From an uncultured Eubacteriales bacterium (lineage in GTDB: Bacteria; Bacillota; Clostridia; Oscillospirales; Acutalibacteraceae): a stretch of 5,273 bases of DNA. The notes under the pieces were generated by a model. The model worked only from the letters and a program-made list of their open reading frames with translations, searched no databases and was not told where the DNA came from. Positions 1-5,273 of the stretch are shown here, piece by piece; positions within the stretch are counted from its first letter, which is position 1, and every line of letters begins with the position of its first letter. The DNA lies in the NCBI GenBank assembly GCA_934408795.1, contig CAKRVQ010000093.1, forward strand, positions 1 to 5,273, written 5' to 3'. The translations under genes and the position numbers were made by a program.

Positions 1-5
1 CGTTT

Positions 6-28
6 GATGCGCGCCTTCGGCGCGCATC
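6..28. repeat. GC-rich perfect inverted repeat (hairpin)
   Basis: Arms GATGCGCGCC (6-15) and GGCGCGCATC (19-28) are perfectly complementary around a TTC loop, giving a 10-bp, very stable stem. No T tract follows on either strand, so it is not a standard intrinsic terminator. It could be the tail of an upstream gene's 3' region outside the window or part of a dispersed intergenic repeat. The hairpin is certain as sequence; its role is unknown. Confidence 0.5.
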
Positions 29-156
29 GCGGCGCTGCGCTACCCGCTGCGCTGACCGCCGTTTGCCGGCACTGACTGCCCGAAATCCGATGCTGCCGGC
101 CGCCGTCCGCTGCCCGAAAAACTGCAGAACGGCAGCAGACTTACCGATGATATAAG
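29..156. other. Gene-free GC-rich stretch with short repeats
   Basis: No open frame here has a ribosome binding site or recognisable protein content. Short repeats are visible: CGCTGCGCT at 33-41 and again at 45-53 (12-bp period), CTGCCCGAAA at 76-85 and 110-119, and an inverted pair TGCTGCCG (91-98) with CGGCAGCA (130-137). GCTGCC at 109-114 can also pair with GGCAGC at 131-136. No T tract or promoter accompanies these. I see intergenic DNA upstream of the operon and assign no function. Confidence 0.5.
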
Positions 157-209
157 ACACGAAAAACGATACGATCGCGCATTTATCAATAATGCGTAAC
201 ACGAAAAAC
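157..209. repeat. Direct repeat pair flanking an inverted repeat upstream of the promoter
   Basis: The 11-mer ACACGAAAAAC occurs at 157-167 and 199-209, exactly 42 bp apart, close to four helical turns. Each copy is followed within a few bases by GATACG (168-173 and 215-220). Between the copies lies the dyad CGCATT (178-183), 7 nt, AATGCG (191-196). The proximal copy ends 12 bp before the -35 box. Position and phasing would suit an activator or a second regulator of the operon. That reading is inference; the repeats themselves are seen directly. Confidence 0.35.
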
Positions 210-221
210 CGCGCGATACGG

Positions 222-250
222 TTGACAAATTCGACGCTCGGATGTATAAT
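222..250 (+). promoter_or_regulatory. Consensus sigma-A/sigma-70 promoter of the operon
   Basis: TTGACA (222-227) and TATAAT (245-250) both match the consensus perfectly and are separated by the optimal 17 bp. The expected transcription start is around 256-258, giving a leader of about 170 nt before the citrate synthase ATG. There is no extended -10, since TG directly abuts the hexamer instead of lying one base away. A promoter this strong would normally need repression, which fits the palindrome overlapping its -10 box. No other convincing promoter was seen before the downstream genes. Confidence 0.88.
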
Positions 251-266
251 TGTATACAATTATACA
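243..266. promoter_or_regulatory. 24-bp perfect palindromic operator overlapping the -10 box
   Basis: The left arm TGTATAATTGTA (243-254) is followed immediately by its exact reverse complement (255-266). The centre, TTGTATACAA (250-259), fits the TNGT-N2-ACNA pattern typical of GntR-family FadR/FCD operators. The half-site TGTATA recurs at 243 and 251, and its complement TATACA at 253 and 261, so two overlapping dyads may allow two dimers to bind. It covers the -10 hexamer and the expected start site, the classic place for repression. The likely binder is the GntR/FCD protein encoded at 1911-2582. No second copy was seen before the downstream genes. Confidence 0.75.
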
Positions 267-430
267 ATGCTTTCCGATCTTGCCGTTGATCGGTTCCCGA
301 AAACCGACAGAAAAATGGGGGCCTTCCGCCGACCCAAAGCGGTCACGCAGAGCTCGACGCAGTTATGCGAGGCGGCGGTCGAGGATGACGCGGCATATCC
401 GAAAAGCAAAATTTTCCCGGGAGTGGTATT
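257..430 (+). other. Untranslated leader of the citrate synthase mRNA
   Basis: This stretch of about 170 nt separates the predicted start site from the first gene. It can form CCGATC (274-279)/GATCGG (288-293) or the overlapping TCGGTT (290-295)/AACCGA (302-307), which exclude each other. A further stem pairs CTCGAC (353-358) with GTCGAG (378-383) around a small GCA/TGC hairpin. I recognise no T-box, riboswitch family or attenuator terminator. Open frames through it have no ribosome binding site and overlap the enzyme gene, so no leader peptide is claimed. Confidence 0.4.
419..426 (+). promoter_or_regulatory. Ribosome binding site of the citrate synthase gene
   Basis: GGGAGTGG contains a GGAG core (420-423) ending 7 nt before the ATG at 431. 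It is weaker than the GGAGG sites of the two last genes. It supports the 431 start over an internal ATG at 578, which would remove residues I would expect to belong to the family's N-terminal segment. Confidence 0.6.
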
Positions 431-1810
431 ATGCTGGAAATATCGAAAAAAACCAACCTGCTTGAGCAAAAGTCTTACAAGTATCAGCTTCAGGATGTGG
501 CTGAACCGAACCTGTACCGCGATGTTTACGGCTACACCGAGGTGCCGAAGATCCCCTTCAACCACAGAAGGGTCCCTATGAATATGCCTGAGGAGATATG
601 GATCACCGATACGAGTATGAGAGACGGTCAACAGTCGGTCGAGCCTTACAGTGTAAAGGATATAGTTGAGATCTATAAACTCCTTTCACGCCTCGGCGGT
701 CCGAAAGGAATAATCCGCCAGACCGAGTTCTTTATTTACAGTAAAAAGGATATGGAGGCTCTTTATAAATGCCGTGAACTCGGCTTGAAATTTCCCGAGA
801 TCACAACATGGATAAGGGCGACAAAAAGCGATTTCAAGCTCGTGAAGGATCTTGAGATCAAGGAGACGGGAATTCTCGTAAGTGCGTCCGATTATCATAT
901 TTTTAAGAAACTTAAAATGACACGCCGCGAAGCGCTTGAACATTACCTTGCGGTCGTTGCCGAGTCGTTTGAGCAGGGAATAATACCGAGATGTCATCTT
1001 GAAGATATCACCAGAGCCGATTTTTACGGTTTTGTTGTTCCGTTCGTGAATGAGCTGCAAAAAATGTCGAAGGATGCCGGAATTCCCGTTAAGATCCGCG
1101 CCTGCGACACTATGGGATACGGCGTTCCCTACACCGAGGTGGCTTTGCCGAGAAGCGTTGCGGGAATAGTCTACGGTCTGCAGCACTATTCCGATGTTCC
1201 CAGCTCTATGCTTGAGTGGCACGGGCATAACGATTTCTACAAGGCTGTGGCAAACGCGTCGGTCGCATGGCTCTACGGTGCGAGCGCGGTCAACTGCTCG
1301 CTGCTCGGAATAGGCGAGCGCACGGGAAATATCCCTCTTGAGGCAATGGTATTTGAATATGCATCCCTCAAAGGTACGCTCGACGGTATGGATCCCACCG
1401 CCATCACCGATATAGCCGATTATTTCCATAAGAATATGGGATACGAAATACCTCCCATGACGCCGTTTGTGGGGGAAAACTTCAATGTAACAAGAGCAGG
1501 TATTCATGCCGACGGTCTTATGAAGGATCAGGAGATATACAATATCTTCGATACCGATAAACTGCTTCATCGTCCCGCCGGAGTGCTCATTTCAAAGACC
1601 TCGGGCCTTGCGGGTATCGCTTACTGGATAAATATGCATTTTGATCTTAAAGGCGACGGTATGATAAATAAGCAGGATCCGCTGGTAACGGGTATAAAGG
1701 AATGGGTCGACGCCGAATACGAAAACGGAAGACAGGCATCCATATCAAATTCGGAGCTTTACGGTAAGATAGAAGAGCTTGCCCCCGGAAGATTCAGACA
1801 CATAAAGTAA
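431..1810 (+). CDS. Probable (Re)-citrate synthase (HMGL-like/isopropylmalate synthase family)
   Basis: A cytosolic enzyme of 459 aa, predicted to condense acetyl-CoA with oxaloacetate to citrate (EC 2.3.3.3 type). The TIM-barrel signature of the isopropylmalate/homocitrate/citramalate synthase family is clear: DTSMRDGQQS at residues 60-69 with the catalytic Arg64-Asp65, the metal-binding HGHND at 264-268, and GIGERTGN at 293-300. The subdomain motif GIHADGLMKD (His359) follows the barrel. There is no C-terminal LeuA regulatory domain, as expected for an enzyme not controlled by leucine. Family annotation alone would suggest 2-isopropylmalate or homocitrate synthase. The citrate call rests on the neighbours: aconitase and isocitrate dehydrogenase follow, not leuCDB or homoaconitase. 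(Re)-citrate synthases of this family are known from Clostridium kluyveri and other anaerobes, and are metal-dependent and oxygen-sensitive. The family is secure; the exact substrate is inference. Confidence 0.82.
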   Translation: MLEISKKTNLLEQKSYKYQLQDVAEPNLYRDVYGYTEVPKIPFNHRRVPMNMPEEIWITDTSMRDGQQSVEPYSVKDIVEIYKLLSRLGGPKGIIRQTEFFIYSKKDMEALYKCRELGLKFPEITTWIRATKSDFKLVKDLEIKETGILVSASDYHIFKKLKMTRREALEHYLAVVAESFEQGIIPRCHLEDITRADFYGFVVPFVNELQKMSKDAGIPVKIRACDTMGYGVPYTEVALPRSVAGIVYGLQHYSDVPSSMLEWHGHNDFYKAVANASVAWLYGASAVNCSLLGIGERTGNIPLEAMVFEYASLKGTLDGMDPTAITDIADYFHKNMGYEIPPMTPFVGENFNVTRAGIHADGLMKDQEIYNIFDTDKLLHRPAGVLISKTSGLAGIAYWINMHFDLKGDGMINKQDPLVTGIKEWVDAEYENGRQASISNSELYGKIEELAPGRFRHIK

Positions 1811-1910
1811 GATTGCCCGATGTACAGGTTCCCGAAAAGGGACACGGACAGACGGCCGGGGTCGGATTACTTAAACAAATATCCCGAAAACAGGGGTGAA
1901 GTAAAGACAA
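1811..1910 (+). other. Intergenic gap with the gntR ribosome binding site
   Basis: The gap is 100 nt, with no terminator and no consensus promoter, so readthrough from the citrate synthase gene is likely. TCCC-GAAAA-GGGA (1830-1842) forms only a 4-bp stem without a T tract. AGGGGTGA (1892-1899) is a plausible but imperfect Shine-Dalgarno 11 nt before the ATG at 1911. CCC (1883-1885) could pair with its GGG and partly mask it. The in-frame GTG at 1896 runs into a stop two codons later, so 1911 is the first usable start. Confidence 0.5.
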
Positions 1911-2582
1911 ATGGAAGAAATAAGAAGCGGTTCGCTTGCGGATATCGTGTTCGATAAGCTTGAAAGCGACATTTTAAGCGGAAAATTGCCCGAGGGTGAG
2001 ACCCTGACCGAGATCAGACTGTCGAACGAGCTGAATGTAAGCAGGACCCCTGTTCGTGAAGCACTCAGACGCCTGGAGCAGGAAAAGCTTATAAGGGAGT
2101 CGGGAAAGGGCGCGGTCGTGCTCGGGATCAGTGTCGGGGATCTTAAAGATATATATGAGATCAGAAGCCGCATAGAAGGCTTGGCGGCGTACAGGTGCGC
2201 GACCCTCGCCACCGATGCCGAACTTGCCGAACTTGCCGATATAGTCGATCTTCAGGAGTTTTATACCATGAAGTCGAATTCCGACAATATTAGCAGTACA
2301 GATACGGAATTCCATAAGAGAATATACGAAATGTGCGGCAGCGAGATACTGTCATCAATGTTGTCGGAGCTTCATAAAAAGGTACAGAGATACAGAAAAC
2401 TGTCATTTGAAAACGGCAGCCGTGCGGCAGCGGCGCAAAAGGAGCACCGTATGATACTCGGCGCGCTTATGAACCGTGACCCCGAACTCGCCGAAAGGCT
2501 TTCGGTCGAACACATACTTAATGCGGAAAAAAATATATTGAACAGTCTCGCCGCGGCAGACTGTGCGTCAGATAAGCACTGA
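1911..2582 (+). CDS. GntR-family transcriptional regulator, FadR/FCD subfamily
   Basis: A DNA-binding regulator of 223 aa, the normal length for the FCD group. The N-terminal winged helix-turn-helix spans about residues 8-72. Its recognition segment LSNELNVSRTPVREALRRLE (37-56) is a textbook GntR signature. The all-helical FCD effector domain spans about 78-212. Asp131 and His135 (DTEFH), His179 (KEHRMI) and His201 (SVEHIL) fit the Asp/three-His metal site seen in many FCD proteins that sense organic acids. The gene sits inside the operon, 100 nt after citrate synthase and 13 nt before aconitase, so it is probably cotranscribed and autoregulated. The palindrome at 243-266 is its most likely operator. 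Repression relieved or enforced by citrate, 2-oxoglutarate or a related acid is inference; the effector cannot be read from the sequence. Confidence 0.92.
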   Translation: MEEIRSGSLADIVFDKLESDILSGKLPEGETLTEIRLSNELNVSRTPVREALRRLEQEKLIRESGKGAVVLGISVGDLKDIYEIRSRIEGLAAYRCATLATDAELAELADIVDLQEFYTMKSNSDNISSTDTEFHKRIYEMCGSEILSSMLSELHKKVQRYRKLSFENGSRAAAAQKEHRMILGALMNRDPELAERLSVEHILNAEKNILNSLAAADCASDKH

Positions 2583-2584
2583 AC

Positions 2585-2589
2585 GGAGG
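2585..2589 (+). promoter_or_regulatory. Ribosome binding site fixing the aconitase start
   Basis: GGAGG ends 6 nt before the ATG at 2596 and begins just after the gntR stop codon (2580-2582). It decides the start. An in-frame ATG at 2563 would overlap gntR by 20 nt, has no Shine-Dalgarno, and would add 11 residues that do not look like an aconitase N terminus. Confidence 0.88.
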
Positions 2590-2595
2590 ACATAT

Positions 2596-4524
2596 ATGGG
2601 ATACACAATAGCCGAAAAAATAATAAAAGCACACCTTGTTGAAGGTGAAATGAAGAAGGGCGAAGAAATAGCGATTCATATCGACCAGACCCTTACTCAG
2701 GACGCAACCGGTACAATGGCGTACCTTGAATTTGAAACGATGGGTCTTGATCGCGTGAAGACCGAAAGATCGGTCGCCTATATAGACCATAACACATTGC
2801 AGTGCGGCTTTGAAAATGCCGACGACCATCAGTATATAAGAACCGTTGCAAGTAAGCACGGCATCTACTTTTCAAGACCGGGCAACGGTATTTGCCATCA
2901 GGTACATCTTGAAAGATTCGGCAAACCCGGCAAGACGCTTATAGGCTCGGACAGCCACACCCCTACGGGCGGCGGTCTCGGAATGCTGGCAATGGGCGCG
3001 GGCGGACTTGATGTCGCGGTCGCCATGGGCGGCGGTGCCTATTACATAACAATGCCCAAGATGTATAAGGTCAACCTTACGGGTAAACTGAGACCGTTTG
3101 TTACGGCAAAGGATGTAAGCCTTGAAATACTCAGGATCCTTTCGGTGAAGGGCGGCGTCGGGGCCGTGATCGAATGGGGCGGTGAGGGTGTAAAGACCCT
3201 TTCGGTCCCCGAAAGAGCAACGATAACTAATATGGGTGCCGAACTCGGCGCCACAACATCTATCTTCCCGTCGGACGAAGTCACGGAGGCGTTCTTGAAA
3301 GCGCAGGGGAGAGCGGAGGACTATGTGCCTCTTAAGAGCGATGACGATGCGGTCTATGATAAGGTGATCGACATTGACCTGTCAAAGCTCGTTCCGCTTA
3401 TAGCCTGCCCGCACAGTCCCGATAATGTAGTGACGGTGGAAAGTCTCAAGGGTACCAAGGTGGACCAGGTGTGCGTCGGCTCCTGCACCAATTCTTCCCT
3501 TATGGATATGCTTAAGGTCGCGGCACTCCTGAAGGGCAGGACCGTGGACGGCCGCCTGAGTATGTCGGTCTCTCCCGGATCGAGGCAGGTACTTGAAATG
3601 CTCAGCGACTGCGGCGCCCTCTCGGATATCATATCTTCGGGCGCGAGACTTCTTGAATGCGCCTGCGGACCGTGTATAGGAATGGGCTTTTCGCCCAATT
3701 CGGGCGGCGTAAGCCTTCGCACATTCAACCGTAATTTTGAAGGCAGAAGCGGCACCAAGGACGGCAAGGTCTACCTCGTTTCGCCCGAAACGGCAGTGGC
3801 ATCGGCACTGACCGGGGAAATAACCGATCCGCGCACCCTCGGAGAAATGCCAGAGATCAAAATGCCTGCGTCCTTTAAGACGGACGATTCGGGTGTCATC
3901 CCTCCGGTAAGCGCCGAGGAAGCTCCGTCGGTCGAGGTGTTCCGCGGGCCGAACATCAAGCCCTTCCCCGATTCGCATCCCGTTACCGATACACTGCGTG
4001 CCGAAGCGGCACTGAAGGTGGGGGACAATATAACGACCGACCATATTATGCCTGCGGGCGCAAAAATACTTCCTTATCGCTCCAATATTCCTTATCTCTC
4101 AAAATTCTGCTTCTCGGTGTGCGATGAAAGCTTCCCCGAAAGGGCAAAAAAGCTGGGCAACAGCTTTATCATCGGCGGTTCGAACTACGGCCAGGGCTCA
4201 TCGAGAGAGCACGCGGCTCTCGTGCCGCTTTATCTCGGCGTCAGGGCGGTTATAGCCAAGAGCTTTGCGCGTATACACGCGGCAAACCTTATCAATGCGG
4301 GCATTATGCCGCTGACATTCGAAGATCCCGACGATTACGATAAAATATCCGAAGGCGATATGCTGAGACTGGACGGCGTTTTTGAGGGTATGGATAACGG
4401 CACCGTATACCTCACCGACGAGACCGTCGGGGCAACGATACCCCTTTCGTGTTCGTTTACCGACAGACAAAAGAAGATATTGAAGGCGGGCGGATTGCTC
4501 AAATACACCACGGAGGAAAAGTAA
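2596..4524 (+). CDS. acn: Aconitate hydratase, Aquifex-type
   Basis: A cytosolic [4Fe-4S] enzyme of 642 aa that isomerises citrate to isocitrate through cis-aconitate. The length fits the short Aquifex-type aconitases and is well below the roughly 900 aa of AcnA. The catalytic domains run to about residue 420, with QDATGTM (35-41), DHNTLQ (64-69) and [11 protein letters not shown] (117-127). Cluster ligands are Cys297 (VGSCTNSS) and Cys357 and Cys360 (CGPCIG). After a linker, the swivel domain starts near 470 with [13 protein letters not shown] (476-488). Arg495, and Ser535 and Arg537 in [11 protein letters not shown] (532-542), match Arg580, Ser642 and Arg644 of mitochondrial aconitase. All key residues are present, so it should be active. 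LeuC and homoaconitase are the main relatives, but they normally have the swivel domain on a separate small subunit, while here it is fused. Confidence 0.93.
   Translation: MGYTIAEKIIKAHLVEGEMKKGEEIAIHIDQTLTQDATGTMAYLEFETMGLDRVKTERSVAYIDHNTLQCGFENADDHQYIRTVASKHGIYFSRPGNGICHQVHLERFGKPGKTLIGSDSHTPTGGGLGMLAMGAGGLDVAVAMGGGAYYITMPKMYKVNLTGKLRPFVTAKDVSLEILRILSVKGGVGAVIEWGGEGVKTLSVPERATITNMGAELGATTSIFPSDEVTEAFLKAQGRAEDYVPLKSDDDAVYDKVIDIDLSKLVPLIACPHSPDNVVTVESLKGTKVDQVCVGSCTNSSLMDMLKVAALLKGRTVDGRLSMSVSPGSRQVLEMLSDCGALSDIISSGARLLECACGPCIGMGFSPNSGGVSLRTFNRNFEGRSGTKDGKVYLVSPETAVASALTGEITDPRTLGEMPEIKMPASFKTDDSGVIPPVSAEEAPSVEVFRGPNIKPFPDSHPVTDTLRAEAALKVGDNITTDHIMPAGAKILPYRSNIPYLSKFCFSVCDESFPERAKKLGNSFIIGGSNYGQGSSREHAALVPLYLGVRAVIAKSFARIHAANLINAGIMPLTFEDPDDYDKISEGDMLRLDGVFEGMDNGTVYLTDETVGATIPLSCSFTDRQKKILKAGGLLKYTTEEK
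4512..4516 (+). promoter_or_regulatory. Ribosome binding site of icd inside the aconitase 3' end
   Basis: GGAGG lies within the last codons of aconitase, 9 nt before the ATG at 4526. Only one base separates the aconitase TAA (4522-4524) from that ATG, which points to translational coupling of the two enzymes. Confidence 0.85.
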
Positions 4525-4525
4525 G

Positions 4526-5273
4526 ATGCAAAAGATCCTTATGAAAACACCCCTCGTTGAGATGGACGGGGATGAGATGACCCGCATAATCTGGAAGATG
4601 ATAAAGGATGAACTTATACTGCCCTTTGTCGATCTCAAGACGGAGTATTACGATCTCGGCCTTGAAGAGCGCGAGCGCACCCGCGATCAGGTCACCTTTG
4701 ATTCCGCTTATGCCGCCAAAAAATACGGCGTTGCCGTGAAGTGCGCCACCATTACTCCGAATAAGCAGAGGGTAGAGGAATACGGTCTTTCGGAGATGTG
4801 GAAGAGTCCCAACGGCACCATACGCGCCATTCTTGACGGCACCGTCTTCCGTGCGCCGATCATCATCGATTCGATAAAGCCGGTCGTCCGTAATTGGAAA
4901 AAACCGATCACGATAGCAAGACATGCTTACGGCGATGTCTACAAAGCAACCGAGTACCGCGTTGAGGGTCCCGGCAAGGCGGAGCTGCTCTTCACCGGTG
5001 AAAACGGAGAGAGTTTCCGCGAGACCATTTACGACTTTGAATGCGGCGGCGTGATCCAGGGCCAGTACAATAAGGATTCGTCGATCATATCTTTTGCGCA
5101 TTCCTGCTTCAAATATGCGATCGACACAAAGCAGGACCTTTGGTTCTCGACCAAGGATACCATATCAAAAAAATACGATCAGACCTTCAAGCTTATGTTT
5201 GAGGATATCTATAATAAGCATTATAAGGATGAGTTTGAAAAGCTCGGCATCACATACTTCTACACCCTTATCG
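4526..5273 (+). CDS. icd: NADP-type isocitrate dehydrogenase, N-terminal part (cut by window end)
   Basis: The first 249 residues of an enzyme that should be about 400 aa; the frame is open to the window edge. It oxidatively decarboxylates isocitrate to 2-oxoglutarate, probably with NADP+. It belongs to the homodimeric, eukaryote-like class (IDH1/IDH2-like), not the E. coli Icd class. [11 protein letters not shown] (13-23), KCATITP (72-78), WKSPNGTIR (92-100) and [12 protein letters not shown] (131-142) closely match human IDH1. Numbering coincides: Thr77, Ser94, Arg100, Arg109, Arg132 and Tyr139 are all in place for isocitrate binding. Lys210 in STKDT probably corresponds to the catalytic lysine (Lys212). 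The aspartates that complete the metal site, and the NADP-selecting residues, lie beyond the window, so cofactor choice is inferred from the class. It starts 1 nt after aconitase and completes the citrate to 2-oxoglutarate branch. Confidence 0.93.
   Translation, partial: MQKILMKTPLVEMDGDEMTRIIWKMIKDELILPFVDLKTEYYDLGLEERERTRDQVTFDSAYAAKKYGVAVKCATITPNKQRVEEYGLSEMWKSPNGTIRAILDGTVFRAPIIIDSIKPVVRNWKKPITIARHAYGDVYKATEYRVEGPGKAELLFTGENGESFRETIYDFECGGVIQGQYNKDSSIISFAHSCFKYAIDTKQDLWFSTKDTISKKYDQTFKLMFEDIYNKHYKDEFEKLGITYFYTLI

Noticed and set aside
6..28. Strong hairpin as an intrinsic terminator of an upstream gene
   Set aside because: The stem is stable, but neither strand has a T tract after it. 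It is kept only as an inverted repeat.
183..192. TTATCAATAA as a CcpC-type dyad (ATAA-N7-TTAT)
   Set aside because: The half-sites are in the opposite order and only 2 nt apart, so it does not match the CcpC pattern.
150..270. A divergent promoter on the minus strand sharing the palindrome
   Set aside because: No properly spaced -35/-10 pair reads leftward, and no gene lies on the minus strand upstream.
192..581. An open frame of 129 codons across the promoter, leader and start of citrate synthase
   Set aside because: It begins upstream of the predicted transcription start, lacks a Shine-Dalgarno and overlaps the real gene by 150 nt in another frame.
686..1570. A long antisense open frame of 294 codons opposite the citrate synthase gene
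   Set aside because: The sense strand encodes an unmistakable enzyme with all its motifs. The antisense translation shows no recognisable domain and no ribosome binding site, and is a by-product of codon bias.
431..1810. Assignment as 2-isopropylmalate synthase (leuA) or homocitrate synthase
   Set aside because: The family motifs allow it, but the gene lacks the LeuA regulatory domain and is followed by aconitase and a true isocitrate dehydrogenase. It is kept as the main alternative, not the primary call.
1828..1845. TCCC-GAAAA-GGGA as a terminator between citrate synthase and gntR
   Set aside because: The stem is only 4 bp and no T tract follows, so it should not stop transcription.
4499..5101. 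An antisense open frame of 200 codons opposite icd
   Set aside because: The + strand reads as isocitrate dehydrogenase without interruption to the window edge. The antisense product has no recognisable features.

Overview
The window carries most of a compact operon for making 2-oxoglutarate from acetyl-CoA and oxaloacetate. All genes are on the + strand. In order they are a citrate synthase of the isopropylmalate/homocitrate synthase fold (probable (Re)-citrate synthase), a GntR/FCD-type regulator, an Aquifex-type monomeric aconitase, and an NADP-type isocitrate dehydrogenase cut off by the window end. Together the enzymes cover citrate to isocitrate to 2-oxoglutarate, the oxidative half-TCA branch that many anaerobes use mainly to supply glutamate.

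The organism is most likely an anaerobic Clostridia-type Firmicute, possibly Oscillospiraceae/Ruminococcaceae. This is inferred from the (Re)-type citrate synthase homologue in place of the usual Si-type enzyme, GGAGG ribosome binding sites, a consensus sigma-A promoter, moderate GC content and frequent ATA and AGA codons. No marker gene fixes the taxon.

Layout: 1-430 holds no convincing gene. It has a GC-rich hairpin (6-28), a GC-rich stretch with short repeats, a direct/inverted repeat cluster (157-209), a perfect-consensus promoter (222-250) and a 24-bp perfect palindrome (243-266) covering the -10 box and start site. A leader of about 170 nt follows. The genes lie at 431-1810, 1911-2582, 2596-4524 and 4526 to the end. 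The gaps between them are 100, 13 and 1 nt, with no terminator visible.

The simplest regulatory model is that the GntR/FCD protein in the operon binds the palindrome and represses the whole unit, with a pathway acid such as citrate or 2-oxoglutarate as effector. The palindrome and promoter are directly visible; the pairing with this regulator and the effector are inference. I found no mobile element, CRISPR array, tRNA or rRNA.
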